Assembly: GCA_964581355.1 (NCBI GenBank)
Contig: CAZOOA010000008.1
Span: 7,398-71,397 of the forward strand
From: CAZOOA01 sp964581355
GTDB taxonomy: Bacteria; Bacillota; Dethiobacteria; DTU022; UBA8154
Direction of reading: 5' to 3'
Length of the DNA stretch: 64,000 bases
Part shown: positions 50,542-60,576 of the stretch, in pieces
How the letters are laid out: each line of letters opens with the position of its first letter
How positions within the stretch are numbered: position 1 is the stretch's first letter
The notes under the pieces: model-generated
What the model was told of the DNA's origin: nothing
The model's input: the letters and a program-made list of their open reading frames with translations, nothing else
Databases searched by the model: none
Translations under genes and position numbers: made by a program

Positions 50542-53193
50542 TTGGCTGTTTTAACTCCAATGATGCAGCAGTATAAAGAAATAAAAAATGCTTACCCGGA
50601 CACCATCTTGTTTTTCCGGGTTGGCGACTTTTACGAAATGTTTTTTGAGGATGCAAAACTAGCTGCCCGGGAATTGGAAATCACCTTGACCAGCAGGGAT
50701 GGCAGTAAAGACGATGGAATTCCCTTGGCAGGAGTCCCCTACCATGCCGTTCAAAACTACATTGCCAGGTTGCTGGAAAAAGGTTACAAAGTTGCGATTT
50801 GTGATCAGGTTGAAGATGCAGCCCAGGCTAAAGGACTGGTCCGAAGAGAAGTAACCCGGGTTATTACCCCGGGAACAAAAATTGAAGACTCTTTCCTGGA
50901 GGAAAAAAGGAATAATTTCCTTGCGTCCGTAAGCAAAAATATACAAGATAATTCATTTGGCTTATCCATGATCGATATTTCCACGGGTGAATTATTTGCC
51001 CTGCAATTAAAAGAAATGGACCAGGTAGTTGATGAGCTTCACAGTTATCACCCGGCCGAGATTGTCCTGGATTCTCCTGCAGAGCAAGATACATACTTAC
51101 AAAAACATTTACAACGATTTCTGCCTCAAACTTCCAGGAACCTGGAAGGGGAGATCACAGGGCTGGATGATGCTTGTGCTTATCTGAATACTATTTTCCC
51201 GGATGATCTGGTACAAAGCTCAGGAATCCTTAATTATGCTTCGGCGGCTTGTGCAACGGCGACAGCACTCAAGTATATCTCCAAGATGCAAAAGTTTGGT
51301 ATCGACCATGTCAATCGTCTCCAGGTCCTGGACAGGAATGATTCCTTAAAGCTGGATGCCATTACTGTTCGTAACCTGGAAATATCCGAGACTTTTCGTA
51401 CACGAGAAAAGAAACGTTCCCTTTTAGGGTTACTCGATCAAACCCGCACAGCTATGGGAGGAAGGCTGTTAAAAAAATGGATAGAAAAACCTCTTTTATG
51501 CAGTTTGGAAATACAAAAACGCTGGGATGCTGTGGAGGAACTGAAAAATAATCTGTTTATGCGAGGCCAATTGGCTGACCTGTTGAAAAATTGCTATGAC
51601 CTGGAACGATTAAGCGGACGTATTAGCATGGGACAGGTCAATCCCAGGGATTTTTTAGCCTTAAAGGGAACCCTGCAATTACTGCCTGAAGTTAAGCAAT
51701 CTTTAACTGAGTTTTCCAGTGAAAAAATAAACGAAATAAACGCAGATATACCTGGTTTTGCCGAACTCATTGAACTGCTTCAGCAGTCCATTGCTGAAGA
51801 TGCACCTTTTACCCTGCGGGAAGGTAATATTTTTAAGGATGGATACAATACAGAAATTGATGAGCTTCGTGAAATTACCAGGAACAGCAAACAATGGATC
51901 CTTCAATTGGAAAAAGAAGAGCGGGAACGAACAGGCATTAAATCCTTAAAGGTAGGCTATAATAAAGTTTTCGGTTATTACATCGAAGTTACTAAATCCA
52001 ACGTTCACCTGGTACCGGAGAATTATATCCGCAAGCAAACTCTGGTTAATGCAGAGCGCTTCATTACAGAGCATTTAAAAGAAAAAGAAATCTTAATTTT
52101 AAATGCGGAAGAGAAACTGGGTCAACTGGAGTACGAGCTGTTTGAAGAGGTTCGTCAACTGTCTGCCAGGTACACATTTAGCCTGCAAAAAGCAGCCCGA
52201 AATCTGGCGTTTTTGGACTGCCTGTACTCCCTGGCTGAAGTTGCCTCGGCTTACGGCTTTGTCAAGCCTGAGATAGTCCATTCAGCAGCACAAACTGTAA
52301 TCCGGGAAGCCAGGCACCCTGTGGTTGAAGCTACCCAGGAGGTACCTTTTGTACCCAATGACTTTGTACCCGAAGAAAAAAGAATTATGGTGTTAACAGG
52401 GCCCAATATGGCCGGCAAAAGTACGTATTGCAGGAGCATTGCCTTACTCTTTATCCTGGCCCAGGCGGGTAGTTTTGTTCCCGCTGCAACCATGAAATTT
52501 GAACCCGTGGAACAGATTTTTGCCCGCGTCGGGGCCAGTGATGATTTAAGCAGCGGCCGAAGCACCTTTATGGTGGAAATGGAAGAAACAGGCTCCATTT
52601 TATCACAGGCCGGGGCAAAAAGCCTGGTGATTTTAGACGAGATCGGCAGAGGAACCAGTACTTATGACGGCATGAGCCTGGCCCAGTCTGTGCTGGAGTT
52701 TTTGCATCATGAAACAGGGGCAACCGTCTTGTTCTCCACTCACTACCACGAGCTAACCGTATTGGAGGAAGAACTAACCGCTGTAAAAAATTACTGTGTT
52801 TCCGTCCAGGAAAAAGGTGATGAAATCATTTTTTTACACAAAGTGGTACCTGGAAAAGCAGATAAAAGTTACGGTATCAATGTTGCCAAGCTGGCCGGCT
52901 TGCCGGAGAAAGTCATCGACCGGGCCCAGGAAATCCTAAGCAGAATGGAATCTGATAATAATCAAGACCCAACTATTTCACTGGTGCCAGGGCAGGAAAT
53001 GAGCGGTCAATTATCCCTGGTTAAAGAGCCTGGAATCGACAACTCGCGCTCACAGAAAGAAAATAAAATCATCCAGGAATTAAAAAAGCTCAATCTCGTT
53101 AACATGACTCCACTGGAAGCTATTAACACACTTTTTACCATGCAGTCCAGACTTTCATCCCGTCATCAATCTTCTGGGGAAAAGGAACGATAA
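50542..53193 (+). CDS. mutS: DNA mismatch repair protein MutS
   Basis: An 883-residue mismatch recognition ATPase. The N-terminal mismatch-binding motif FFRVGDFYEMFFEDA is at ~25-40. The clamp and core domains follow, with Walker A GPNMAGKSTY at ~620, then DEIGRGTSTYDG (Walker B) and a C-terminal helix-turn-helix region. TTG 50542 follows GGAGGG. It lies 2 bp upstream of mutL, the classic repair operon order, and heads a run mutS-mutL-miaA-hfq-hflX. Confidence 0.97.
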   Translation: MAVLTPMMQQYKEIKNAYPDTILFFRVGDFYEMFFEDAKLAARELEITLTSRDGSKDDGIPLAGVPYHAVQNYIARLLEKGYKVAICDQVEDAAQAKGLVRREVTRVITPGTKIEDSFLEEKRNNFLASVSKNIQDNSFGLSMIDISTGELFALQLKEMDQVVDELHSYHPAEIVLDSPAEQDTYLQKHLQRFLPQTSRNLEGEITGLDDACAYLNTIFPDDLVQSSGILNYASAACATATALKYISKMQKFGIDHVNRLQVLDRNDSLKLDAITVRNLEISETFRTREKKRSLLGLLDQTRTAMGGRLLKKWIEKPLLCSLEIQKRWDAVEELKNNLFMRGQLADLLKNCYDLERLSGRISMGQVNPRDFLALKGTLQLLPEVKQSLTEFSSEKINEINADIPGFAELIELLQQSIAEDAPFTLREGNIFKDGYNTEIDELREITRNSKQWILQLEKEERERTGIKSLKVGYNKVFGYYIEVTKSNVHLVPENYIRKQTLVNAERFITEHLKEKEILILNAEEKLGQLEYELFEEVRQLSARYTFSLQKAARNLAFLDCLYSLAEVASAYGFVKPEIVHSAAQTVIREARHPVVEATQEVPFVPNDFVPEEKRIMVLTGPNMAGKSTYCRSIALLFILAQAGSFVPAATMKFEPVEQIFARVGASDDLSSGRSTFMVEMEETGSILSQAGAKSLVILDEIGRGTSTYDGMSLAQSVLEFLHHETGATVLFSTHYHELTVLEEELTAVKNYCVSVQEKGDEIIFLHKVVPGKADKSYGINVAKLAGLPEKVIDRAQEILSRMESDNNQDPTISLVPGQEMSGQLSLVKEPGIDNSRSQKENKIIQELKKLNLVNMTPLEAINTLFTMQSRLSSRHQSSGEKER

Positions 53194-53195
53194 TC

Positions 53196-55085
53196 ATGCA
53201 GATTAAAAAACTGGATTCACAAACTACAAACCAGATAGCTGCCGGGGAAGTGGTTGAAAATCCTGCTTCTGTCATCAAAGAGCTGGTTGAAAATGCACTG
53301 GATGCCGGTGCCAACAGGGTTAAAATATCCTTCAAGCAGGGTGGCCTGGAAGAAATCACTGTTACTGATGATGGTCGGGGTATCCCCTCCGGTGAGCTAC
53401 GTATGGCCCTTGAGCGCCATGCCACCAGTAAAATCGCCACCTTTGAGGACTTGCAAACTGTCAATTCCCTGGGCTTTCGAGGCGAAGCCCTTCCGAGCAT
53501 TGCTTCTGTTTCCAGGCTTTCCATCACCACCATGCATGAAAAAGAAACGGTTGGCAGTTATGTTTTTTCCAATGGGGGAACAGAAACCCTGTTTAAAGAA
53601 ACAGGGTTTCCCCAGGGTACCCGGGTTACCGTCAAAAATCTTTTTTTTAATACACCGGTGCGGAAAAAATTTTTAAAAAGTGTCTCTGCTGAAACCGCCA
53701 AAGCTACTAAATTAGTGCAAAACCTGGCCCTATCCAGGCCGGATATAGCCTTTTCATTAGATAGAAATCAAAAAAGCGTCCTGCAGACCCCCGGGGATAG
53801 CAGCATCCTTAATGCTATCCTGTCCATCTATGGTAATGAATTGGGGCATCAACTGGTACCCATTGAAGCTCACCTGGGGGAATATGCCCTTTTAGGTTAT
53901 CTCAGCCATCCTGGTTATTCCAGGAACAACCGGAATTACCAGTTGTTTTTCGTAAACCAGCGTTATGTGAAAAGCAGCCTTATCCGTGAAGAACTGGACA
54001 GGGTTTTCGCCAGTTTTGTAACCTCAAAGCGATTTCCCATCGCTTTCCTTTATTTTGTTTTGCCGCCCGGTGAAACAGATGTTAATGTCCATCCCACAAA
54101 AACAGAGATCCGCTTCCATCATGAACCAGAGATTCGCCAGTTTATCAAACAAGCCCTAAAAGATCATTTTTCCACCAGTGCCAGGCCAGGTTGGAAAAAT
54201 GCAGGCTTTCAGGCAAGTATTCATGCAGGATGGGAAGTGGATAAAAAAAGGGAAGAAGGGGGAGGGGGAAAAGAAAAAAAGCAGGAGCAACAGGAGCAAA
54301 TAGAACAAGTAAAGCAACAAAAACAGGAATTCCAAGCCCACACCCTTAACACCCTTCCAACACCTTCACCACAGCAAAAGGGACAAGAAAGGGATGGGCA
54401 GTTAAGGGAAGCACAGCAGGTGCAGGAAGAAAAGAATAATTACCAGGCAGGCGACCTGAATGATACAGCTAAAGATCGGGTAATTTCCCCGGCCCCGGTT
54501 GAAAGTTTTTTTCACTATGATCTCATCCTGGGGCAATTGTTCAATACATACATCATGCTGCAAAAGAAAAACAGTTTGTTGTTCATCGACCAGCATGCAG
54601 CTCATGAAAGAATAATCTGGGAAAAGATGCTCCGTACAGAAGATAGAGAGCAGATCAAACAGTCAATTATTCCCTTAACCATGGAACTTTCCCCGGCTAT
54701 GACGGAAAGCGCCTTGGAAAACCTGGATTTGCTATCAACTATGGGATTAGAAATGGAGCAATTTGGCAATAATACCTTTATTATCAGAACGGTTCCTGTG
54801 TTCATTAAAGATATTGTTACCGGCGAACTGCTGCAGGATATCCTGGAGTCCGTGTTACTTAACGAGTATCGAAAGGATAACAAGGTGGTCCAAAAAGAAT
54901 TATTAATCCAGGTTTCCTGTAAGGGTTCGATAAAAGCAAACCAAAAATTATCTTTGGAAGAAATGGAATCATTAATCCAGCAATTAAAAAACTGCCAGGA
55001 ACCTTTTTTTTGTCCTCATGGAAGGCCCGTGTATTATCAAATAGATAAAGACGAAATGGAAAAACAGTTCCACAGGCGAAACTGA
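53196..55085 (+). CDS. mutL: DNA mismatch repair protein MutL (endonuclease type)
   Basis: A 629-residue GHKL ATPase. N-terminal motifs: AAGEVVENPASVIKELVENA, TDDGRGIP, RHATSK and GFRGEALPSIASV. A low-complexity Lys/Glu/Gln linker spans ~345-425. The C-terminal domain has the metal-binding endonuclease motif DQHAAHERIIWE at ~465-476, SCKGSIKA, and CPHGRP at ~606, so it is the nicking MutL type used in bacteria without MutH. It overlaps nothing but starts 2 bp after mutS. Confidence 0.97.
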   Translation: MQIKKLDSQTTNQIAAGEVVENPASVIKELVENALDAGANRVKISFKQGGLEEITVTDDGRGIPSGELRMALERHATSKIATFEDLQTVNSLGFRGEALPSIASVSRLSITTMHEKETVGSYVFSNGGTETLFKETGFPQGTRVTVKNLFFNTPVRKKFLKSVSAETAKATKLVQNLALSRPDIAFSLDRNQKSVLQTPGDSSILNAILSIYGNELGHQLVPIEAHLGEYALLGYLSHPGYSRNNRNYQLFFVNQRYVKSSLIREELDRVFASFVTSKRFPIAFLYFVLPPGETDVNVHPTKTEIRFHHEPEIRQFIKQALKDHFSTSARPGWKNAGFQASIHAGWEVDKKREEGGGGKEKKQEQQEQIEQVKQQKQEFQAHTLNTLPTPSPQQKGQERDGQLREAQQVQEEKNNYQAGDLNDTAKDRVISPAPVESFFHYDLILGQLFNTYIMLQKKNSLLFIDQHAAHERIIWEKMLRTEDREQIKQSIIPLTMELSPAMTESALENLDLLSTMGLEMEQFGNNTFIIRTVPVFIKDIVTGELLQDILESVLLNEYRKDNKVVQKELLIQVSCKGSIKANQKLSLEEMESLIQQLKNCQEPFFCPHGRPVYYQIDKDEMEKQFHRRN

Positions 55086-55101
55086 AAGTGGGGGGAGAAG
55101 T

Positions 55102-56070
55102 ATGTCTGCAAACGAAAAATTTCCGCTTTTAGTCATCGTAGGGCCAACAGCCGTGGGTAAAACATCCCTTTCGATTCAGCTGGCCCGGCAGCTGCGTGGC
55201 GAAATCATTTCGGCTGATTCGATGCAGGTCTACCGTTACCTGGATATCGGAACTGCCAAACCGACACCGGACGAGCAGAAAGAAGCACCACATCATTTAA
55301 TTGACGTGGTCAACCCGGACCAGCGGTTTACTGTTTACGATTATCAAAAACTGGCCCAGAAAGCCATAGTTCAGGTATATGAACGGGGGAAGCTTCCTAT
55401 CCTGACAGGCGGAACCGGGCTGTACATTAAAGCGGTCTTGGACCAGTACGCTTTTACTAAAACGCAGTCAGACTTGCATGGGCGCAAAGAACTGCAAAAG
55501 GAGGCTCAGAAAAAAGGCAAGGAACATCTCTATGCCCGCCTGGAAAAAATTGATCCGGAAGCGGCCCGAAGAATACATCCCAATGATCTCAGAAGAGTGA
55601 TCCGGGCTTTGGAGTATTACCAGGTAACAGGCGAACCCATTTCCCAGCAGTGGAAAAAGACCCAAGAAAAAGAAAGTCCTTACCAGGCAATGATGGTGGG
55701 GCTGAACATGCCCAGACCATCCCTGTATGAACGGATAGAAAAAAGGGTTGATCAGATGATTGCAGAGGGGCTAATTGAAGAAGTAGAGGGGCTGTTAAAA
55801 GCCGATTACAACAAGAACCTGAAACCACTCCAATCCCTGGGTTACAGGCATATAATTAACTTTTTGGAGGGCAAATGGGAACTGGACGAAACCGTACACT
55901 ACTTTAAACGTGATACGCGTAATTTCGCCAAAAGGCAGCTAACCTGGTTTCGAGCCGACCAACGTATTCACTGGTATGAACTGGATCCGGAAATGAAAGT
56001 GATTACTCATATTTTAAAAGCCATTTGTAGAGAAATAGAAGGAAATCAATTCACATCTAACGAATTTTAA
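55102..56070 (+). CDS. miaA: tRNA dimethylallyltransferase
   Basis: A 322-residue enzyme that prenylates A37 of tRNAs reading UNN codons. It has the P-loop VGPTAVGKTSLSI, ISADSMQVYRYLDIGTAKP, HHLIDVVNP and the LTGGTGLYIKAVL loop. ATG 55102 follows GGGGGAG. The miaA-hfq pairing downstream is common in bacteria. Confidence 0.97.
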   Translation: MSANEKFPLLVIVGPTAVGKTSLSIQLARQLRGEIISADSMQVYRYLDIGTAKPTPDEQKEAPHHLIDVVNPDQRFTVYDYQKLAQKAIVQVYERGKLPILTGGTGLYIKAVLDQYAFTKTQSDLHGRKELQKEAQKKGKEHLYARLEKIDPEAARRIHPNDLRRVIRALEYYQVTGEPISQQWKKTQEKESPYQAMMVGLNMPRPSLYERIEKRVDQMIAEGLIEEVEGLLKADYNKNLKPLQSLGYRHIINFLEGKWELDETVHYFKRDTRNFAKRQLTWFRADQRIHWYELDPEMKVITHILKAICREIEGNQFTSNEF

Positions 56071-56098
56071 CAATACCAATAAAAGGAGGAGATTCAAG

Positions 56099-56353
56099 AT
56101 GTCGAAGGGAACTTTCAATTTACAGGATAACTTTCTAAACCAAATTCGCAAAGATAATTTGCTGGCTACAGTTTTTTTGGTCAATGGTTACCAGATTAAG
56201 GGCAATATCCGCAGTTTTGATAACTTTACCATTTTGTTGGAAGTTGACGGCAAACAGCAGTTGGTATACAAGCATGCCGTCTCTACAGTTATCCCGTTTA
56301 AAAACATTTCCATTAATTTAAATCCTAATGAGCAGCAGAAGGATAATGCCTGA
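56099..56353 (+). CDS. hfq: RNA chaperone Hfq
   Basis: An 84-residue Sm-fold RNA chaperone. Sm1 region NLQDNFLNQIRKDNLLATVF, then LVNGYQIKGNIRSFDNFTI and Sm2 YKHAVSTVIP. Proximal-face Gln and Lys/Tyr positions are conserved. ATG 56099 follows AAAAGGAGGAG. It lies between miaA and hflX as in many bacteria, implying small-RNA control exists in this organism. Confidence 0.97.
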   Translation: MSKGTFNLQDNFLNQIRKDNLLATVFLVNGYQIKGNIRSFDNFTILLEVDGKQQLVYKHAVSTVIPFKNISINLNPNEQQKDNA

Positions 56354-56539
56354 ACTGGTTTAAAATAACTTTGATAAACCTTTTAGTGAAATTATGTTCA
56401 AAAGCACCGTACCCTTTCTATTTAAAGGCACTGTAAACACGGATGTCATTAAATTGTGTTATCCTGAGCCATATGCTAAAATATAAGTAAATTCTCAAGG
56501 TGAGGTGAGTTTCGTATTTCCAAAACGCTTGAGCCTGTT

Positions 56540-57799
56540 GTGATTATAAACCTGCATACGGGCGACGGTTTTTCTTATTCTTTAACGGAACTGGAGCTCC
56601 TGGTGGAAACTGCAGGTGGGAAGGTAGTAGCGAGGATTGAGCAGAAAAGAGACAAGCCGGATCCTGCCTATTTTATCGGTAAAGGTAAAGTTTCGGAGTT
56701 GGATGCTGTGATTGAGCAAACAGGTTCAGAACTTATTGTTTTTAATCATGAACTCTCACCGACTCAAGTAAGAAATCTGGAAAACTCCCTGGGTGAATCG
56801 GTTAAAATTGTTGATCGCACAGCCCTAATCCTGGATATATTTGCCAAGCGTGCCCTCTCCAAAGCCGGCAAGCTACAGGTAGAGCTGGCCCAACTTAACT
56901 ATCTACTGCCCCGGCTAACAGGAAAAAGGTCCCATTTATCCAGGCTGGGAGGGGGAATCGGGACCCGGGGTCCTGGGGAAACCCAATTGGAAATTGACCG
57001 CCGGACAATCAACAAACGAATTGCTTCCCTGCGGAAAGAAATTGCTCAAATTCAAAAACATCGCAATCTTCACCGCTTTAGTAGGAAAGAACAGGGATTT
57101 CATGTCGCAGCCTTGGTGGGTTATACAAATGCCGGAAAATCCACCTTGCTAAATGCCCTAACGGGTTCAAAGGTTCTCACTGAAAACAAACTCTTTGCCA
57201 CTCTTGATCCAACGGTAAAAAACATGCAGCTGGATAAAAACAGCAGAATCCTGCTGACGGATACTGTTGGCTTTATTGAAAACCTGCCACCACAACTGGT
57301 GGATGCTTTTAGTGCCACCCTGGGAGAAATAAAAGAAGCCGACTTGCTGCTTCATGTAATTGATATCAGCGATCCTGACTACCAGGAACGGATCGAAACA
57401 GTTAATACTATTTTAAAAAAAATCGGGCTGGGCGAGAAAGAAGAAATCCTGGTTTTTAATAAAGTAGATAGGTTATCAGAACAGGAACTGGCTGCCTACC
57501 AAAGAAGCCTTTCCAGGGAATACCCCGATTGTGTATTTATTTCTGCTGCAACGGAGCAGGGGTTCCAATCACTATATCAAATCATTGAACAGAAAACCTG
57601 TCAGAAAACGATCCGGATGAATATGTACATCCCATATGAAAACTGGCCCACCCTGCATCATTTATATAATAAAGGCAATGTATTGAATGTTGTCTATGAA
57701 CAGGACTTCGTTCAAGTTGAAGTGGACTTAAAAGACACCTACAGCAAGGAATTTGAAATATATACCGAACCAGCAGTTCCCAAAAACAGAGAAGGATGA
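56540..57799 (+). CDS. hflX: ribosome-associated GTPase HflX
   Basis: A 419-residue (from GTG 56540) ribosome-splitting GTPase. The N-terminal HflX domain has DPAYFIGKGKVSEL, VFNHELSPTQVRNLE and RTALILDIFAKRA. A glycine-rich GGGIGTRGPGETQLE precedes the G domain: VALVGYTNAGKSTLLNAL (G1), DTVGF (G3), NKVD (G4). The Shine-Dalgarno-like AAGGTGAGGTGAG (56498-56510) is 30 nt from this GTG but 6-8 nt from an in-frame ATT at 56516. That start would add eight residues (MSKTLEPV) and may be the true one. Two minor frames inside were ignored. Confidence 0.95.
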   Translation: MIINLHTGDGFSYSLTELELLVETAGGKVVARIEQKRDKPDPAYFIGKGKVSELDAVIEQTGSELIVFNHELSPTQVRNLENSLGESVKIVDRTALILDIFAKRALSKAGKLQVELAQLNYLLPRLTGKRSHLSRLGGGIGTRGPGETQLEIDRRTINKRIASLRKEIAQIQKHRNLHRFSRKEQGFHVAALVGYTNAGKSTLLNALTGSKVLTENKLFATLDPTVKNMQLDKNSRILLTDTVGFIENLPPQLVDAFSATLGEIKEADLLLHVIDISDPDYQERIETVNTILKKIGLGEKEEILVFNKVDRLSEQELAAYQRSLSREYPDCVFISAATEQGFQSLYQIIEQKTCQKTIRMNMYIPYENWPTLHHLYNKGNVLNVVYEQDFVQVEVDLKDTYSKEFEIYTEPAVPKNREG

Positions 57800-57806
57800 A
57801 GGTCTT

Positions 57807-59066
57807 TTGAATAAACAATGGTGGTCTATCCTAAACCTGAACGAAAAAATAGCCTATATTATTAAAGAAGCCGAAACAAAAGTGCAGGAACGTCACAGAA
57901 AAATTGCTGATACTACCCTGTTTAATCAGGCCAAAGTATTGGAAGCATTCCAGGCGGAAAATATTACCGATGACTGTTTTTCTTCCAATGAAGGTTATGG
58001 TTATAATGATTATGGCAGAGAAAAGCTGGAAGCTTTATTTTGTCGTGTTTTTTCTGGTGAGGATGCCATTGTGCGGCCTCATTTCGTTTCGGGCACTCAC
58101 ACTTTGTACACCTGTTTCCAAGGCCTGTTAAAACCAGGCGACCGGGCTATTTCGTTAACGGGAACGCCCTATGATACACTATCCAGGGCTCTTTCCAACT
58201 TGCCTGAACAGGGCATTGAATTTGTTTCCTTTGACTACCATGATGAAAAGTCCAACCCTGTTTGCAAATCCCTTGATGAGTACCTCATCTCTTTGTTGCA
58301 GGAACCAACAAAGCTGGTTTTCATACAACGTTCCAGGGGTTACAACTCCAGGCGTACCACATTAACTGTCGGCCAAATCGGGGAAATGGTTAACATCATA
58401 CGAGAGTATAATCCGCAAATTACTATTTTTGTAGACAATTGTTATGGTGAATTTGTTGAGCCTTCGGAACCTCTCCAGGTTGGGGCCGATTTGATTGCAG
58501 GTTCTTTAATTAAAAACCCCGGTGGTGGACTGGCACCCACAGGAGGTTATGTAGTGGGAAAGAGCAACCTGCTTAAGCAGGTTAGTGAAGCCATGTCGGC
58601 CCCAGGACTGGGTAAAGATTTAGGTGCTTTCGTCTCGGGCAAAAGACTTTACTACCAGGGTCTTTTTATGGCTCCTCACCTTGTCGGAGAGGCCATAAAA
58701 GGTGCAGTAACCATGGCTGAAGCCCTGGCCTCGTTGGGTTACCGGGTTGAGCCTGGGCCGGAGGATAAGCGAGGGGATATCGTCCAGGCGGTTTACTTGA
58801 AAAACCGGGATGAACTACAGACCTTTTGCCGGGCTATCCAGCACTTTTCTCCAATTAATTCCCATGTAACACCGGAACCCGGGCAGACAGCAGGCTACAC
58901 CGATCCCATTTACATGGCGGCCGGGACTTTTGTCCAGGGGGCATCCGGCGAGTTTTCTGCCGATGCACCAGTGCGGGAACCTTACGTTTTATATCTCCAG
59001 GGCGGCCTATCCTATCAACATATATTACTAGGGTTGGCTTCAATCATTAAAACGATCATTCGATGA
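57807..59066 (+). CDS. YnbB-type aluminium resistance/methionine gamma-lyase family PLP protein
   Basis: A 419-residue fold-type I PLP enzyme of the family annotated as aluminium resistance protein (Bacillus YnbB). It has SSNEGYGYNDYGREKLE, VRPHFVSGTHTLYTCFQG, FVDNCYGEF, and GSLIKNPGGGLAPTGGYV with the Schiff-base Lys (about K236). TTG 57807 starts 8 bp after hflX and follows AAGGATGAAGG; the longer frame from 57753 overlaps hflX. The hflX-ynbB-glnA order is also found in other Bacillota. The reaction is not established. Confidence 0.88.
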   Translation: MNKQWWSILNLNEKIAYIIKEAETKVQERHRKIADTTLFNQAKVLEAFQAENITDDCFSSNEGYGYNDYGREKLEALFCRVFSGEDAIVRPHFVSGTHTLYTCFQGLLKPGDRAISLTGTPYDTLSRALSNLPEQGIEFVSFDYHDEKSNPVCKSLDEYLISLLQEPTKLVFIQRSRGYNSRRTTLTVGQIGEMVNIIREYNPQITIFVDNCYGEFVEPSEPLQVGADLIAGSLIKNPGGGLAPTGGYVVGKSNLLKQVSEAMSAPGLGKDLGAFVSGKRLYYQGLFMAPHLVGEAIKGAVTMAEALASLGYRVEPGPEDKRGDIVQAVYLKNRDELQTFCRAIQHFSPINSHVTPEPGQTAGYTDPIYMAAGTFVQGASGEFSADAPVREPYVLYLQGGLSYQHILLGLASIIKTIIR

Positions 59067-59078
59067 ATAAGGACTCCA

Positions 59079-59107
59079 TAGACACCGGGTTCGTTGGGTG
59101 ATATAAT
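59079..59107 (+). promoter_or_regulatory. promoter of glnA
   Basis: TAGACA at 59079-59084, a 17-nt spacer and a perfect TATAAT at 59102-59107, 32 bp before the ATG. No clear TnrA/GlnR-type operator was recognised. Confidence 0.7.
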
Positions 59108-59139
59108 AAAACAATCTTTTTTTATCTAGGGGGGAAATA

Positions 59140-60471
59140 ATGAATAACTATACTCATGATGATATTTTACATTTTGTTAAAGACCTTAAAATAGCATTTA
59201 TCCGCCTGCAGTTCTCTGATATTCTGGGTATTACAAAAAATGTCGCCATTCCCGTACCCCAATTGCAGAAAGCTCTGGAGGGTGAACTAGCCTTTGATGG
59301 TTCTTCGATTGAAGGTTTTGTACGGATTGAAGAATCGGACATGCACTTAAAACCCGATCCCAATTCTTTTTGTGTCTTTCCGTGGAGGAAGGGGGAGGGA
59401 GCAACTGCAAGATTAATTTGTGATGTATATAATCCCGATGATACGCCTTTTACTGGTTGCCCGCGCAATACCCTACAAAGGGCCATCAGGAAAGCCGCTG
59501 ACCTGGGTTTAGACATGTATGCAGGACCTGAACTGGAATTCTTTTTATTTTTACAAGATGAAAACGGGGAACCGACCACCGTCTCCCATGACCAGGGAGG
59601 TTACTTTGACCTGACCCCGGTAGACAAAGGAGAAAATGCCCGCCGGGATATTGTGATCAACCTGCAAAAAATGGGCTTTGAAATTGAAACATCTCATCAC
59701 GAAGTTGCACCGGGACAGCATGAAATCTCTTTTAAATATGCCGACGCATTGAACACAGCTGATAATATTGCCACCTTTCGCTTTGTAGTACGGACCATTG
59801 CCATGGCCCATAACCTGCACGCTACGTTTATGCCCAAACCAGTTTATGGCATCAACGGTTCAGGAATGCATACACACCTGTCCCTGTTCCAAGGCGATAA
59901 TAATATTTTTTATGACCCGGAGAGCACCAACCAGCTCAGCAGTAAAGCTTACAATTTTATCGGGGGATTGATGGAGCACGTTAAGGGTTTTACTGCCATA
60001 ACAAATCCCATCGTAAATTCTTACAAAAGGCTGGTCCCCGGCTATGAAGCTCCAGTATACAATGCCTGGTCCGAACGGAATCGGAGTCCACTAATTCGTA
60101 TTCCAGCCAGGAGAGGCGTTGGAACCCGGGTGGAACTACGGTCACCCGACCCGGCCTGTAACCCGTACCTGGCTATGGCTGTAATGCTCCGTGCCGGGAT
60201 TGACGGCATTGAACGCGATCTTTCCCCTCCAGATCCGGTAGACTTCAATATTTATGAACTCAGCGAAAAAGAGCGGATTAAAAGAGGTATTGATATTTTA
60301 CCCATCAATCTGGGCATGGCTTTAAAAGAACTGAAAAATGACGAACTGATCAAGGAAGCCTTGGGAGAACACATTTTCAACCGCTTTTATGATGCCAAAA
60401 CCATCGAATGGAACAATTACCGCAGCCAGGTCCATGCCTGGGAAACCAACCAGTACTTAAAAGTCTTTTAG
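59140..60471 (+). CDS. glnA: glutamine synthetase, type I-alpha
   Basis: A 443-residue ATP-dependent ammonia-assimilation enzyme. Motifs: DGSSIEGFVRIEESDM, PGPELEF-like YAGPELEFFLF, MPKPVYGINGSGMHTHLSLF (ATP region), and NRSPLIRIPARRG. The length and the absence of the ~25-residue insertion and adenylylation loop fit the Gram-positive GSI-alpha type, regulated by feedback rather than adenylylation. ATG 59140 follows AGGGGGG. A monocistronic unit with its own promoter and a bidirectional terminator. Confidence 0.97.
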   Translation: MNNYTHDDILHFVKDLKIAFIRLQFSDILGITKNVAIPVPQLQKALEGELAFDGSSIEGFVRIEESDMHLKPDPNSFCVFPWRKGEGATARLICDVYNPDDTPFTGCPRNTLQRAIRKAADLGLDMYAGPELEFFLFLQDENGEPTTVSHDQGGYFDLTPVDKGENARRDIVINLQKMGFEIETSHHEVAPGQHEISFKYADALNTADNIATFRFVVRTIAMAHNLHATFMPKPVYGINGSGMHTHLSLFQGDNNIFYDPESTNQLSSKAYNFIGGLMEHVKGFTAITNPIVNSYKRLVPGYEAPVYNAWSERNRSPLIRIPARRGVGTRVELRSPDPACNPYLAMAVMLRAGIDGIERDLSPPDPVDFNIYELSEKERIKRGIDILPINLGMALKELKNDELIKEALGEHIFNRFYDAKTIEWNNYRSQVHAWETNQYLKVF

Positions 60472-60514
60472 TATAAAAAATCGTGTTTTGGCGCTGTCGT
60501 CCGGGCGCGAAATA

Positions 60515-60560
60515 ACATAAAAAAACACCCGGGACATAACTCCCGGGCGTTTTTTTATGT
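60515..60560. terminator. bidirectional terminator between glnA and lexA
   Basis: Arms 60515-60534 and 60541-60560 pair over 20 bp with one mismatch (core CCCGGGA/TCCCGGG, 6-nt loop). Poly-A and poly-T flanks give a T tract on both strands, suiting the two convergent genes. Confidence 0.93.
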
Positions 60561-60576
60561 TTAAGTGGTCAGGCAG

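Noticed and set aside
53584..53609. Perfect 11-bp inverted repeat (AAACCCTGTTT) resembling the hairpin at 38811-38829
   Set aside because: It lies inside the mutL coding region where codons explain it; similarity to the other hairpin is probably chance.
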